From Ferdinandcohnia salidurans (GTDB lineage: Bacteria > Bacillota > Bacilli > Bacillales > Bacillaceae_L): a stretch of 64,000 bases of DNA. Each line of letters opens with the position of its first letter. Position 1 is the stretch's first letter. The notes under the pieces were generated by a model. The model was not told the origin of the DNA, did not search any database, and saw only the letters and a list, made by a program, of their open reading frames with translations. Below, in pieces: positions 1-9,546 of this stretch. Made by a program: the position numbers and the translations under genes. The stretch covers positions 1-64,000 of the forward strand of contig NZ_JBHUEK010000022.1 of assembly GCF_042680725.1 (NCBI RefSeq), in the 5' to 3' direction.

Positions 1-14
1 AATAGAAAAAAATA

Positions 15-57
15 AAAGGCATTTGGGAATAAGAGGATTCCCAAATGCCTTTTGTCT
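15..57. terminator. strong intrinsic terminator
   Basis: A perfect 16-bp stem (15-30 with 37-52) encloses a 6-base loop. A-rich and T-rich flanks mean it could work in both directions. It probably ends the gene to the left of the window. Confidence 0.8.
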
Positions 58-65
58 ACACTCTG

Positions 66-98
66 AATCCCGTTGAAACACAACGGGATTTTTTAATT
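66..98. terminator. second intrinsic terminator, probably for yhzD or the left-hand gene
   Basis: A perfect 10-bp stem (66-75 with 81-90) with a 5-base loop is followed by a T tract on the + strand. It sits 34 bases past the yhzD stop codon. Confidence 0.65.
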
Positions 99-131
99 AA
101 TAAAAACAGGTACCCAGAATTAGGTACCAGC

Positions 132-314
132 TTAACGATGAAATAACACTAATTTTCCTGATGAGCTTGTGCAGCGATGTGTCGTTTCTATATAGTTTTT
201 TTCCTTCAGAATTCTTTCGCCAGTTTCCTTTGCCTCTTTTTCAGTAGCAGCTTCAAATGTTTCTTCTAGTAACTTTTCTCCCGTTTTATCAAACACTGTT
301 AACACATAGTTCAT
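132..314 (-). CDS. yhzD: YhzD-like small protein
   Basis: A 60-residue protein beginning MNYVLTVFDKTGEKLLEETF. It matches the short YhzD-like family of Bacillus in length and in its alternating strand-helix pattern; its function is not known. I chose the ATG at 314 because a GGGGGA ribosome binding site lies 8 bases upstream. The in-frame ATG at 329 would sit upstream of that site. It is transcribed divergently from the yhaQP operon, next to which I recall it lying in B. subtilis. There is no signal peptide or membrane segment. The family call rests on recalled sequence and neighbourhood, not on a search. Confidence 0.75.
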   Translation of the reverse strand: MNYVLTVFDKTGEKLLEETFEAATEKEAKETGERILKEKNYIETTHRCTSSSGKLVLFHR

Positions 315-473
315 GTCAGAGTCCCCCATAAATAAAGTTAAAATTCAGATACTTAAAGTGTAGTTGATTGCAAGTTTCAGCGCAATAAAAATACTAAATA
401 AATGTGTTATGATTATTTTTGAAACTTTTTCCTAACTCATTCGTAAAAAACAACAGGAGAAGGAGGAGTCGAA

Positions 474-1373
474 ATGGCATTACAGCTAGAAAATGTGACA
501 AAACGATTCGGTAGCTTCACAGCAGTAGACAACCTATCAATCGAAATTCCTGAGCGTGAAATGTTTGGTTTTTTAGGCGCCAATGGGGCAGGGAAGACAA
601 CAACATTTCGGATGATACTCGGGTTATTAGATGCCAGTGATGGCCGAATTAGTTGGGATGGAAAAAAGATTAATTATGATACTAGCCACATGATTGGGTA
701 CTTACCAGAAGAAAGAGGACTGTACCCAAAAATGAAGGTGCGTGAACAACTTGTGTACCTAGCGAGACTACGCGGTATGCAAAAACAGGATATTTTAAAA
801 CAAATTGATTACTGGTTAGAGCGATTTAAGGTTCCAGAATATGCAACGAAAAAAGTTGAGGAATTATCAAAAGGGAACCAACAAAAAATACAATTTATTG
901 CATCTGTTATTCATAAGCCAAAGTTACTAATTCTTGATGAACCATTCAGCGGACTTGACCCTGTGAATGTAGAGCTTCTAAAAGAAGCCGTTGTGGATTT
1001 GAAAAATGAAGGGACCTCAATTGTATTTTCAAGTCACCGGATGGAACATGTTGAGGAATTATGTGAGCATTTATGCATTATGCATCATGGTAAACCGGTT
1101 GTACATGGTTCTCTAAAAGAAATTAAGCGTTCTTTTGGAAAGAAAAATGTAATTGTACATGCCGATTTTGATATCAGTCATTTAAAAACATTAGCAGGTG
1201 TTACAAGAGCGAAGGAAACTGCGGAGGGCCTCCATTTACAGGTTGAAAGTGAACAAATTTCACAAAAAATACTAGATTCTATTGCAGGAAAAGGCTTTGT
1301 TCGAAAGTTTGTATTAGAGGAACCTTCCTTAAATGATATTTTTATCGAAAAGGTAGGTGCTTCTTATGAATAA
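474..1373 (+). CDS. yhaQ: ABC transporter ATP-binding protein YhaQ (NatA-like)
   Basis: The ATPase subunit of a two-gene ABC exporter. Visible motifs are Walker A GANGAGKTT (about residues 35-43), the signature LSKGNQQ (131-137), Walker B LLILDEP (151-157) and the switch histidine in SSHRMEH. The C-terminal extension of about 80 residues is typical of the NatA/YhaQ type. A good GGAGAAGGAGG site precedes the ATG. Its stop overlaps the start of the membrane partner yhaP, so the two are translationally coupled. The length of 299 residues agrees with B. subtilis YhaQ. The relatives export Na+ or unknown compounds; the substrate here cannot be told from sequence. Confidence 0.9.
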   Translation: MALQLENVTKRFGSFTAVDNLSIEIPEREMFGFLGANGAGKTTTFRMILGLLDASDGRISWDGKKINYDTSHMIGYLPEERGLYPKMKVREQLVYLARLRGMQKQDILKQIDYWLERFKVPEYATKKVEELSKGNQQKIQFIASVIHKPKLLILDEPFSGLDPVNVELLKEAVVDLKNEGTSIVFSSHRMEHVEELCEHLCIMHHGKPVVHGSLKEIKRSFGKKNVIVHADFDISHLKTLAGVTRAKETAEGLHLQVESEQISQKILDSIAGKGFVRKFVLEEPSLNDIFIEKVGASYE

Positions 1374-2619
1374 GTTTTGGATTATCCTTTTTCACACATA
1401 TGTGAGTAAATTAAAAACAAAATCATTTATTATTACGACATTGATAACTGCACTCATTATCTTTGGTCTGGCAAATATTCAAACCATCATCGAAAAATTT
1501 GATGAAGATGAAATAAACCATGTAGCGGTTCTAAGCGAGTCAGAGGATCTTTATCAAGCTTATGAACAGACTTTAACCGGAATGACTAGTGATATCGTCA
1601 TTGAAAAAATGGAAGGGTCAGAAGAGAATGCGCAAGAACGGGTTACTGCAGAAGAATTAACCGGTTATCTTATCCTAACGGAAACACCTGAAGGTCTACC
1701 AGAGGGAGTTTATAAAGCACCGTCGATAACTGATTCAGAAATCACTGGGCAACTTGAACAGGCTCTTCAACAGTTGAAGGTGACAATCGCAACCACAAAA
1801 GCGGGATTAACGCCAGATCAGATTAATCAATTGTATGCACCGGTCCAATTTGATAAAGTGGCCCTTCAAGAAAATGCAAAATCGGAAGAAGAACTTAATC
1901 AAGCACGTGGTTTAGTTTATGTCCTTTTATTTGTTATCTATTTTGCAGTCATCATGTATGCAAATATGATTGCGATGGAAGTGGCTACTGAAAAATCTTC
2001 TCGTGTTATGGAAATTTTGATTTCAAGTGTTTCTCCGATTAAGCAAATGTTCGGTAAGATTCTTGGAATTGCACTATTGAGTTTAACTCAATTTGCTGTG
2101 ATTTTATTGGTTGGATATGGCTCCTTGAAGCAAAGCATGAGTGGAATGGAAGGCGGATTTTTTGAAGTGTTTGGTTTTGGCGATTTGCCTGTATCAACCT
2201 TTGTATACGCTGGTGTTTTCTTCATTTTAGGCTATTTCTTATATGCAACACTTGCAGCCTTCTTAGGCTCTCTAGTAAGTCGAATCGAAGATGTTCAACA
2301 AATGATTACACCGATGACCTTGTTAATCGTAGCAGCATTTATGATTGCTATGTTTGGGCTAACAAAACCAGAATCATCCGTGATTACAATTACTTCTTAT
2401 ATTCCATTTTTCGCACCAATGATCATGTTCCTTCGGGTTGGCATGCTAACACTTCCAACTTGGGAAATTGCATTATCAATTGGGCTACTTGTTTTAACAA
2501 TTACTCTATTAGCGATCTTTGGAGCTAGAGTCTACCGCGGAGGAGTTCTAATGTACGGTAAATCTTCATCTTTCAAAGACATCAAAAAAGCATTACAACT
2601 TACAAAGAATGATAAATAA
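1366..2619 (+). CDS. yhaP: ABC-2 type permease YhaP (NatB-like)
   Basis: The membrane subunit partnering YhaQ. It has one N-terminal membrane helix (about residues 17-37), a large extracytoplasmic domain of about 140 residues, then five or six helices, which is the NatB/YhaP plan. I start at the ATG at 1366, which overlaps the yhaQ stop (ATGAATAA) and has an AAGGTAGG site at a proper distance. A GTG at 1357 is possible but sits too close to that site. It is followed directly by a strong terminator, so yhaQP is a closed two-gene operon. The exported substrate is unknown. Confidence 0.9.
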   Translation: MNKFWIILFHTYVSKLKTKSFIITTLITALIIFGLANIQTIIEKFDEDEINHVAVLSESEDLYQAYEQTLTGMTSDIVIEKMEGSEENAQERVTAEELTGYLILTETPEGLPEGVYKAPSITDSEITGQLEQALQQLKVTIATTKAGLTPDQINQLYAPVQFDKVALQENAKSEEELNQARGLVYVLLFVIYFAVIMYANMIAMEVATEKSSRVMEILISSVSPIKQMFGKILGIALLSLTQFAVILLVGYGSLKQSMSGMEGGFFEVFGFGDLPVSTFVYAGVFFILGYFLYATLAAFLGSLVSRIEDVQQMITPMTLLIVAAFMIAMFGLTKPESSVITITSYIPFFAPMIMFLRVGMLTLPTWEIALSIGLLVLTITLLAIFGARVYRGGVLMYGKSSSFKDIKKALQLTKNDK

Positions 2620-2630
2620 GCTTGCCAGAT

Positions 2631-2668
2631 AAAAACCGAGGGTTATTCCCCTCGGTTTTTATTTGTTT
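2631..2668 (+). terminator. terminator of yhaQP
   Basis: A perfect 12-bp stem (2631-2642 with 2649-2660) with a 6-base loop is followed by ATTTGTTTT. It lies just after yhaP. Confidence 0.85.
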
Positions 2669-2769
2669 TAAAACCTATAAACTACCTGATAAATTCATAA
2701 AAATAAGAACGTGCATTCGTATCAAGTAGGTGATAGAATATAGGTAAAAGAGTCTAAAGGAGCTATTTA

Positions 2770-4002
2770 ATGGATGCACTTACTTTTTTACATATTGCGG
2801 ATTTACATTTGGACAGCCCGTTTTCAGGGTTAACCAATCTGCCAACGAAAGTTTTTAAACGTGTACAAGATAGTACTTTTACCTCCTTGGCTAGATTAAT
2901 TAATATTGCGATTGAGCAAAAGGTTGATTTTATCATCATCGCCGGTGATTTATTCGATGGAGAAGACCGAAGCCTTCGTGCACAATCCCGATTTCGTAAA
3001 GAAATGGAACGACTTCAAGTTCATAACATAGAAGCTTTTATCGTCCATGGGAACCATGACCATCTTGGTGGAAATTGGCCGCATTTTGAATGGCCAAGCA
3101 ATGTCCATGTGTTTCAAAATGAAAATGTCGAGGTCATTCCTTATATAAAAGATGGAGAAACCGTTGCGAATATTTATGGGTTTAGCTATGCACAAAAAGC
3201 TGTGCTCGAAAACAAAACCAAATTCTATGAAAAGAAAGACGGTGCTACATATCATATCGGCATCTTACATGGAAGTAAAGAAGGGGAGAGTTCCCATAGC
3301 CGTTATGCGCCGTTTTTGTTATCAGATCTCCAGCAAAAAGGATTTGACTATTGGGCTCTTGGACATATTCACACAAGGGAGATTTTAGCTGAAGACCCTC
3401 CTATTATTTATCCTGGCAATATTCAAGGTAGACATAAAAAGGAAACAGGTGAAAAGGGTGGCTATCTTGTAAAGCTTTCAAAAGCTAAAACAGAATATAC
3501 ATTTTTTCCAACATCGGATTTAATTTTTGAAAATACGACTATCGATATTTCTGAGCTTATTAGTTTTGACCAACTTGTTGACAGATCACTTTCTCATCTT
3601 GATTCCCTCCGTAAAGAAACCCAAGGCTTATTTGTAACGATTGAATATATAGGAACCGGACCACTGCATGCACAACTTCAAGAAAATGCGATAAAAGCAG
3701 ATCTCTTATCTCTTCTAAACGATGATATAGAAGAAAAGAATTTTGTTTATGTGGTAGGACTTAAACATAACTTCCAAATAGAAATCAATCGTCAAAAATT
3801 AAAACAGGATTCTCATTTTATTGGTGATTTATTGGAGAATATGGAAACCTATCAGGACTTTGATCAAGCACTACTCCCTTTACGGAACAATCAAAGTTTT
3901 CGAAGGCATATTGATACTTTTACAAGTGAAGAACTTCAGGAAATACTTCATGATGCGGAGAACTTAATTTTACGAGAACTCTATTTTTCCAATAGGAGGT
4001 GA
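2770..4002 (+). CDS. yhaO: DNA repair exonuclease YhaO (SbcD/Mre11-like)
   Basis: A 410-residue calcineurin-like metallophosphoesterase. The metal-binding motifs appear in order: DLHLD (11-15), GDLFDG (59-64), GNHDH (94-98) and GHIH near residue 200. This is the SbcD/Mre11 nuclease core followed by a capping domain. The gene has an AAAGGAG site and ends 4 bases before yhaN, which encodes an SbcC/Rad50-like ATPase, so the two products likely form a nuclease complex acting on DNA ends. The length matches B. subtilis YhaO (about 408). Nuclease activity is inferred from family motifs. Confidence 0.92.
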   Translation: MDALTFLHIADLHLDSPFSGLTNLPTKVFKRVQDSTFTSLARLINIAIEQKVDFIIIAGDLFDGEDRSLRAQSRFRKEMERLQVHNIEAFIVHGNHDHLGGNWPHFEWPSNVHVFQNENVEVIPYIKDGETVANIYGFSYAQKAVLENKTKFYEKKDGATYHIGILHGSKEGESSHSRYAPFLLSDLQQKGFDYWALGHIHTREILAEDPPIIYPGNIQGRHKKETGEKGGYLVKLSKAKTEYTFFPTSDLIFENTTIDISELISFDQLVDRSLSHLDSLRKETQGLFVTIEYIGTGPLHAQLQENAIKADLLSLLNDDIEEKNFVYVVGLKHNFQIEINRQKLKQDSHFIGDLLENMETYQDFDQALLPLRNNQSFRRHIDTFTSEELQEILHDAENLILRELYFSNRR

Positions 4003-4006
4003 CGAT

Positions 4007-7000
4007 ATGAAAATCATTGGTGTTCAGGTCTATGGATATGGAAAACTGGATAACTTGGAACTTGGAAACTTATCCCCAAATATTCAGGTCTTTTTTGGTC
4101 AAAATGAAGCTGGAAAATCAACGCTTATGTCGTTTATACATAGCGTTATATTTGGATTTCCTACGAAACAACAAAATGAGCAACGTTATATCCCAAAAAC
4201 GGGAACCAAATATGGTGGAAAGCTCATTCTCCAAACCGACGAATATGGAACAATTATGATTGAAAGATTGCCAGGAAAGGCTGCTGGAGACGTATCTGTA
4301 TATATGCCAGATGGAACTGTCAAAGGAGAAGAATTTATATCAGAGCTCTTCCAAGGAATGGATAAAAATCTTTTTCAAAATGTTTATTCCTTCAATATTC
4401 ATGGACTACAAGGTGTACATAATTTAAAGAGTGAGGATGTAGGAAGATTTTTATTTTCTGCGGGGACAGTTGGAACAGACGCCTTACTTGAATTACAAAA
4501 TAAATTAGTAAAGGAAATGGATGGTTTATATAAACCAAAAGGAAAGAATCCACCACTTAATATGGAACTTAGCGGACTAAAGGAGGAACATGCAAAAGTT
4601 ACGAGGTGGCAGGAGAAAAATAGTGAATATGAATCTCTCCTAAACGAACAACAACAGATTGAAAAGGAACTTGTATCCTATGATTCCCAGATACATTCTA
4701 TAAAGCAAAAAATTCAAGAATCAGAGAAACTACAATCAATTCAACCAATCGTAGAAGAATACCAAACCTTACAAAATCGATTGCAAAGTTTACCAGCGTT
4801 TGAGCCTTACCCTGAGGATGGGCTGAAACGCTTAGAACAACTGCATGCGCAGATAAAACCGTATCAGGCTCAATTAACTGCCATAAATGGCCAAATTCTA
4901 GAATGGAACAAGGAAAATAGTGAAATCCGATTTGCCAAACAATACATTGAAAACGAACAACGGATTTTGGAATTGGTAGAAAATAAAAGCCTATTTACTG
5001 AAAAAGAAAACAGATTCCAGCTCGTTTCTAAAGAACTTCAAGAGATAGAAGATGAATTGAATCAACTAATAGATCGAATTAATTTTACATTAACAGAGAC
5101 AGATGTTTTGAAATTAAATCTAGGAATTACTGCAAAAGATATGTTTTCTGAAATTGTTTCTGAAACTGTACGACATAGGCAAAAGAAGCATTTCTTAGAT
5201 AATAACTTTACTCAAGTAAAAGAAGCGCTAGATCTTAGCGAACAAAAGTTAAGTGATTTAAAGCAACAGCTTCTCCCAGAGGATCAACGAAAACGCTATG
5301 AAAAAAAGAAAAGCCAATATACTTCTAAGGATAATCTAGAAAGTGAAAAGCTGTTGATTGAGGAAGAGGTAAAAAGAATCGATCAAAAAATACAAGGAAT
5401 GACAGCAAGAGAATCCGAAAACAAACACAAGTATACTCGATTGTTTTATGGAATTGGTTTTACATTATTGATCATATCGATTTATTTCTATGTTACAAAA
5501 GAATGGATAATTGGTGGGATATTAACTGTCCTAGGTGTTCTCATGTGGCCAGTTGGGAAAACAGTAACCTCCCAGATGTCTTCCTCATTTATTAATGAAT
5601 TCCAGGAAGATAGAGAAAGACTACTGAAAAAACTGGAGGCTATTAAAGAGCAACTAACACATAGCAACTATTCAGATCAAGAAGAACTAACAGCAATTCT
5701 TATTCGTGATACGCATGCAAGGCAGCAGATTGAAATAGAAAAAGCCTCACATCTTCAAAACGAGCGTGCATTAGATAAGGTATTTAAAGACTTTGAGGAA
5801 TGGGAGAAATCTGAGTACGCCTTAGAGGAAAAAGCTACAAACATCAAGAAAACATATGGACTTCCAATGCAAATATCAAATGAACGATTATTGGATGCTT
5901 TTCAAATTCTTGAAGCCATCAAGGAGAAAGTATTAAATAAACAAAAACTTACTGAAGCAAAAGTAAAGCTTCAAAATGAAATTTCTAACTTCCAATCTAA
6001 AATTTATACAGTTGCAAAACAGATAAACATAGAAGACCAAAGTTCCATCAAAGTTGACCAGATGGCAATCCGATTGCAAGAAGAAAAAAAGAAATATGAA
6101 CAGCTTTTACAGATCGATGCGAAAATAAAGGATTCAGAAGAACAGATTTTAAAGCTTAGTATGGAAATCGAACATCTTCAAAAGGAAATTCAAGTTCTAT
6201 GGGATATCGCGAAAGTTTCGGATGAAGAAGAGTTTCGGGCAAAGGGACAAGCAAACGATACCGCACGAGAACTTAAAGAACGAATGAATCTACTTTTGGC
6301 GCAACTCGAACGCTTTGGAGAGTTAGTAAAGAGTTGTAATATAGAAACAAATTATGAAGTTCTAATTGAGGAGATGTCAGCTGAAATCACTCGACTTCAG
6401 GCAATTGAAAAAGAAAGGCAAGGTCAACTGTCAGCAATAAACCACCGAATACAAGAACTAGAAGAAGGTGGAACCTATGCAGATTTACTTCATTCTTATG
6501 AGGCAAGTAATTCGTTAGTAAAAAACTACGCTAAAAACTGGGCAACGCTAGCAGTTGCAAAAGATATACTAGCTAAAACTGTTGACCACTATCGAACGCT
6601 CCGCTTGCCTAAGGTAATAAAAAGGGCTGAGCATTATTTTTCTATTCTCACAGATAAGAAGTACAAAAGAATCTACATTGACAATGAAATCGATGGTTTT
6701 ATTGTCGAGAATGATAAGGGTGTACGCTATAAGCCGAATGAACTTAGCCAGGCCACTTCAGAGCAATTGTACATTGCGCTCAGATTTTCGCTTGCTAATA
6801 CGATGCATCCCAGTCAATCATTTCCATTTATTATTGATGATAGCTTTGTTAATTTTGATTCAGGCCGTTTATCAAATGCCATCTCGTTAATTAAAGAGCT
6901 ATCAAGAGAAAATCAAGTCCTCCTATTTACTTGTCATCAACATGTGTTGGAAGGATTTGGTGAAGTCAAACCTATTATACTAGGTAATGAAGGTATCATA

Positions 7001-7024
7001 GAAAACCATAAAAGTATGCTATAA
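4007..7024 (+). CDS. yhaN: SbcC/Rad50-like ATPase YhaN
   Basis: A 1005-residue AAA ATPase. It has an N-terminal Walker A, GQNEAGKST (31-39), long coiled coils, and a C-terminal lobe with LSQATSEQLYIALR and the Walker B-like FPFIIDDSF. Unlike SbcC, it has a pair of hydrophobic helices in the middle (about residues 480-517) in place of a zinc hook, a known trait of YhaN that would place it at the membrane. It is translated 4 bases after yhaO from a strong AGGAGG site. It is slightly longer than B. subtilis YhaN (about 963), with the extra length lying in the coiled coil. Confidence 0.92.
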   Translation: MKIIGVQVYGYGKLDNLELGNLSPNIQVFFGQNEAGKSTLMSFIHSVIFGFPTKQQNEQRYIPKTGTKYGGKLILQTDEYGTIMIERLPGKAAGDVSVYMPDGTVKGEEFISELFQGMDKNLFQNVYSFNIHGLQGVHNLKSEDVGRFLFSAGTVGTDALLELQNKLVKEMDGLYKPKGKNPPLNMELSGLKEEHAKVTRWQEKNSEYESLLNEQQQIEKELVSYDSQIHSIKQKIQESEKLQSIQPIVEEYQTLQNRLQSLPAFEPYPEDGLKRLEQLHAQIKPYQAQLTAINGQILEWNKENSEIRFAKQYIENEQRILELVENKSLFTEKENRFQLVSKELQEIEDELNQLIDRINFTLTETDVLKLNLGITAKDMFSEIVSETVRHRQKKHFLDNNFTQVKEALDLSEQKLSDLKQQLLPEDQRKRYEKKKSQYTSKDNLESEKLLIEEEVKRIDQKIQGMTARESENKHKYTRLFYGIGFTLLIISIYFYVTKEWIIGGILTVLGVLMWPVGKTVTSQMSSSFINEFQEDRERLLKKLEAIKEQLTHSNYSDQEELTAILIRDTHARQQIEIEKASHLQNERALDKVFKDFEEWEKSEYALEEKATNIKKTYGLPMQISNERLLDAFQILEAIKEKVLNKQKLTEAKVKLQNEISNFQSKIYTVAKQINIEDQSSIKVDQMAIRLQEEKKKYEQLLQIDAKIKDSEEQILKLSMEIEHLQKEIQVLWDIAKVSDEEEFRAKGQANDTARELKERMNLLLAQLERFGELVKSCNIETNYEVLIEEMSAEITRLQAIEKERQGQLSAINHRIQELEEGGTYADLLHSYEASNSLVKNYAKNWATLAVAKDILAKTVDHYRTLRLPKVIKRAEHYFSILTDKKYKRIYIDNEIDGFIVENDKGVRYKPNELSQATSEQLYIALRFSLANTMHPSQSFPFIIDDSFVNFDSGRLSNAISLIKELSRENQVLLFTCHQHVLEGFGEVKPIILGNEGIIENHKSML

Positions 7025-7103
7025 TTTTTCTAAGAAATTTGTTATTTTCATAGTCCTCATTTTGATAGAAGTGAGAGTAAATAGATAAGCAGGGGGAGAA
7101 AAT

Positions 7104-8048
7104 ATGGTGAAAGGCATTGTACATTATGAGGTGGGACAGCAGGTTGACGTCTATTTATTTATTAAATCATCAACAAAAGGCATTGCAAGTAATGGAAAAC
7201 CATTCTTAACTTTAGTATTTCAGGATAAAAGTGGAGAAATTGAAGCAAAACTTTGGGATGCAACACCTGAAGATGAGACAAACTATGCTGCTCAACAAAT
7301 AGTAAGACTTGCTGGTGAAATTAATAGCTACCGAGGACGAAATCAGTTGAAAATCAGAAATATCCGACCTATAACTGATTTAGATGGGGTTACTATTTCC
7401 GATTTTCTTGAAGTTGCACCTGTACCGCAGGATGAGATGGCTTCAAAGATCACACAATATATTTTTGAAATGAACAACTCGAATATCCAGAGAATTACGA
7501 GACATTTACTGAAAAAGCATCAAGCTGCCTTTTATGAATATCCAGCAGCAACCAAGAACCACCATGAATTCGTATCTGGCTTAGCCTATCATGTTGTCTC
7601 AATGCTTGACTTAGCAAAAGCAATCGCTCATCTATATCCATCACTTGATACCGACTTATTGTACGCAGGGATCATTTTGCATGACTTAGGCAAGGTTACC
7701 GAGCTGTCAGGCCCTATTTCAACAACATATACAGTAGAGGGAAATTTATTAGGCCATATTTCAATTATGGTAAATGAAATCGGACAAGCCGCAAAAGAGC
7801 TTGGTATTGAAGGTGAAGAAGTTACGGTATTGCAGCATATTATCTTAAGCCACCATGGAAAAGCAGAATGGGGTAGCCCTAAGCCACCAATGATTAAGGA
7901 AGCGGAAATTCTCCATTATATAGATAACCTCGATGCAAAGATGAATATGTTGGATCGTGCTTTAGAACGTGTAAAACCAGGCGAATTCTCAGACCGTGTC
8001 TTTGCCTTGGATAATCGAAGTTTCTATAAACCAACCTTTCATAAATAA
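7104..8048 (+). CDS. yhaM: 3'-5' exoribonuclease YhaM
   Basis: A 314-residue protein with an N-terminal OB-fold nucleic-acid-binding domain (about 15-95) and an HD phosphohydrolase domain; the HDLGK motif is at about 192-196, with further conserved His/Asp in LSHHGK and HYIDNLDAKM. This is the YhaM architecture, a 3'-5' RNase acting on single-stranded ends. It starts 79 bases after yhaN with its own GGGGGAG site and ends at a strong terminator, so it is most likely the last gene of yhaO-yhaN-yhaM. The length equals that of B. subtilis YhaM. Confidence 0.95.
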   Translation: MVKGIVHYEVGQQVDVYLFIKSSTKGIASNGKPFLTLVFQDKSGEIEAKLWDATPEDETNYAAQQIVRLAGEINSYRGRNQLKIRNIRPITDLDGVTISDFLEVAPVPQDEMASKITQYIFEMNNSNIQRITRHLLKKHQAAFYEYPAATKNHHEFVSGLAYHVVSMLDLAKAIAHLYPSLDTDLLYAGIILHDLGKVTELSGPISTTYTVEGNLLGHISIMVNEIGQAAKELGIEGEEVTVLQHIILSHHGKAEWGSPKPPMIKEAEILHYIDNLDAKMNMLDRALERVKPGEFSDRVFALDNRSFYKPTFHK

Positions 8049-8054
8049 TCAAAC

Positions 8055-8094
8055 AAAACTCGACTCACTTTTTTTGATGAGTCGAGTTTTTTTA
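8055..8094 (+). terminator. terminator of yhaONM
   Basis: A perfect 13-bp stem (8055-8067 with 8078-8090) is followed by a run of seven T. Confidence 0.9.
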
Positions 8095-8148
8095 TAAATA
8101 GATTTTCATCATTTATGGAAAGCTATGTAAAAAAAGAGGTCCTGAAGA

Positions 8149-8991
8149 ATGACAAAAGCAATACTTCTATTTTTTCTTTTTTTATTTAGCTTTCATAATA
8201 CAGCCATTGCGGTTACAAGTGAATATGACGAGAAAGATAGCCCATTAAGCTTTAAAGTAGAAATGGTTCCTTGGGATATCGTGAATGAGATTCTTCCTAG
8301 AAAATCCTTCTTTACGATTATTGACGTTGAAACGGGTCTTCAATTTCGTGTGCAAAGAAGGGCTGGAAGCAGACATGCCGATGTTCAACCACTCACAATT
8401 GAGGACACTAAAATCATGAAGAAAATTTACAGTGGGAAATGGAGCTGGAAGCGAAGGGCGATTATCGTGAAATATGGAGATCAAATGATTGCCGCCTCTA
8501 TGCACGGTATGCCACATGGTGCAGGTGCATTAAAAAACGGCTTTCCTGGCCATTTTTGTGTGCATTTCTTAGGGAGTACCACCCACAGTTCAAAAGAACC
8601 AGATTTTGCACATAAACTCATGTTATTAAAGGCGGGAGGAAGGTTAGACGATTACATTGATAATGCGGACCCGTATCACCTAATTGAAATATTTGTAGCG
8701 GGTATTAACCAATCAGATCAAAAAATAATCAAACAAACCGTTATACCGAATTCAAAAAATAAGAAGCTGTACAAAACCTTAAATCAAATTACTGTTTTTT
8801 CAATCACAAACATGTCTTATTTACCGCTAAGCGATTTAAAAGGACTATTAAGTATGGAAGTCCCAGTTGAAGTCGAAATATACTGGGAAAACCAAGGGAA
8901 GGAACGAAAACAAATCGTTTTTGTATTGGTCCGCAATAGTATTGTTGACCGTTGGTATATCCAACAAAAGGACTTATTACAGCAACTGTAA
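8149..8991 (+). CDS. exported protein of unknown function
   Basis: A 280-residue protein with a clear signal peptide (about residues 1-21, ending NTAIA). The mature part contains VQRRAGSRHADVQPLT, then MHGMPHGAGAL, then FPGHFCVHFLGSTTH, a cluster of His, Gly and one Cys that looks like a metal or catalytic site. I recall this His/Cys block in other Bacillus exported proteins but cannot name the family; a loose likeness to the HG...C core of L,D-transpeptidases is only a guess. A GAGGT site precedes the ATG. It stands alone, with terminators to its left, between yhaM and yhaH, where I recall no such gene in B. subtilis. Confidence 0.75.
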   Translation: MTKAILLFFLFLFSFHNTAIAVTSEYDEKDSPLSFKVEMVPWDIVNEILPRKSFFTIIDVETGLQFRVQRRAGSRHADVQPLTIEDTKIMKKIYSGKWSWKRRAIIVKYGDQMIAASMHGMPHGAGALKNGFPGHFCVHFLGSTTHSSKEPDFAHKLMLLKAGGRLDDYIDNADPYHLIEIFVAGINQSDQKIIKQTVIPNSKNKKLYKTLNQITVFSITNMSYLPLSDLKGLLSMEVPVEVEIYWENQGKERKQIVFVLVRNSIVDRWYIQQKDLLQQL

Positions 8992-9077
8992 TTTTGTAAA
9001 AAATATGAAAATGAAAAAGGATTTCTTCATTTTTTGTAGAATTCTGTAAATACTAGTTCTGATTTGGAGTGATTAAG

Positions 9078-9437
9078 ATGACATCAACAAAGTCTCTATT
9101 ATATGGAGTATTAATTGGAAGTGTGATCGGTGGTGTATCAGTCCTTTTAAGTTCACCTACTTCAGGTAAGGAATTTAGAAGGGCCTTAAGAAATAATCAA
9201 AAGCAAATCTCTAATTCCCTGTCACAGGTTGTTTCCGATGGTAAATCCTTAACAGAACAGGTTTCTAAGTCAACGAAACAGGCGGTGAATACAATAGCAG
9301 AGGTATCCAGTGATATTAAGTATTCACTAAATCATTGGAAACAAGAGATTGAAGGTAATCAAAAAAATATTCAAAAAGAGCTTTCGGAAATAGAAAGCGC
9401 TTTAGAAAAATTAGAAAAAACGGTTACAACCCCATAG
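9078..9437 (+). CDS. yhaH: YtxH-like membrane protein YhaH
   Basis: A 119-residue protein with an N-terminal membrane helix (LLYGVLIGSVIGGVSVLLSS) followed by the basic stretch typical of YtxH-like proteins and a long polar helix likely to form a coiled coil. B. subtilis YhaH has 118 residues and lies next to hpr, as here. I chose the ATG at 9078 because GGAG (9066-9069) is 8 bases upstream; the in-frame GTG at 9069 overlaps that site. Its function is unknown; family members appear in stress and sporulation contexts. Confidence 0.88.
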   Translation: MTSTKSLLYGVLIGSVIGGVSVLLSSPTSGKEFRRALRNNQKQISNSLSQVVSDGKSLTEQVSKSTKQAVNTIAEVSSDIKYSLNHWKQEIEGNQKNIQKELSEIESALEKLEKTVTTP

Positions 9438-9546
9438 AATCAAAATTTTTTAACCTAATTTAAAAATTTCGTAAATTTACATCTTTATTAATTTTTATTT
9501 TATTGGCATAATAGTAATAAGAGAAAATAGAAAAGTGGGTGAATCT

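Noticed and set aside
4017..4259. 80-residue + strand frame inside yhaN
   Set aside because: It overlaps the Walker A region of yhaN in another frame and has no separate start signals.
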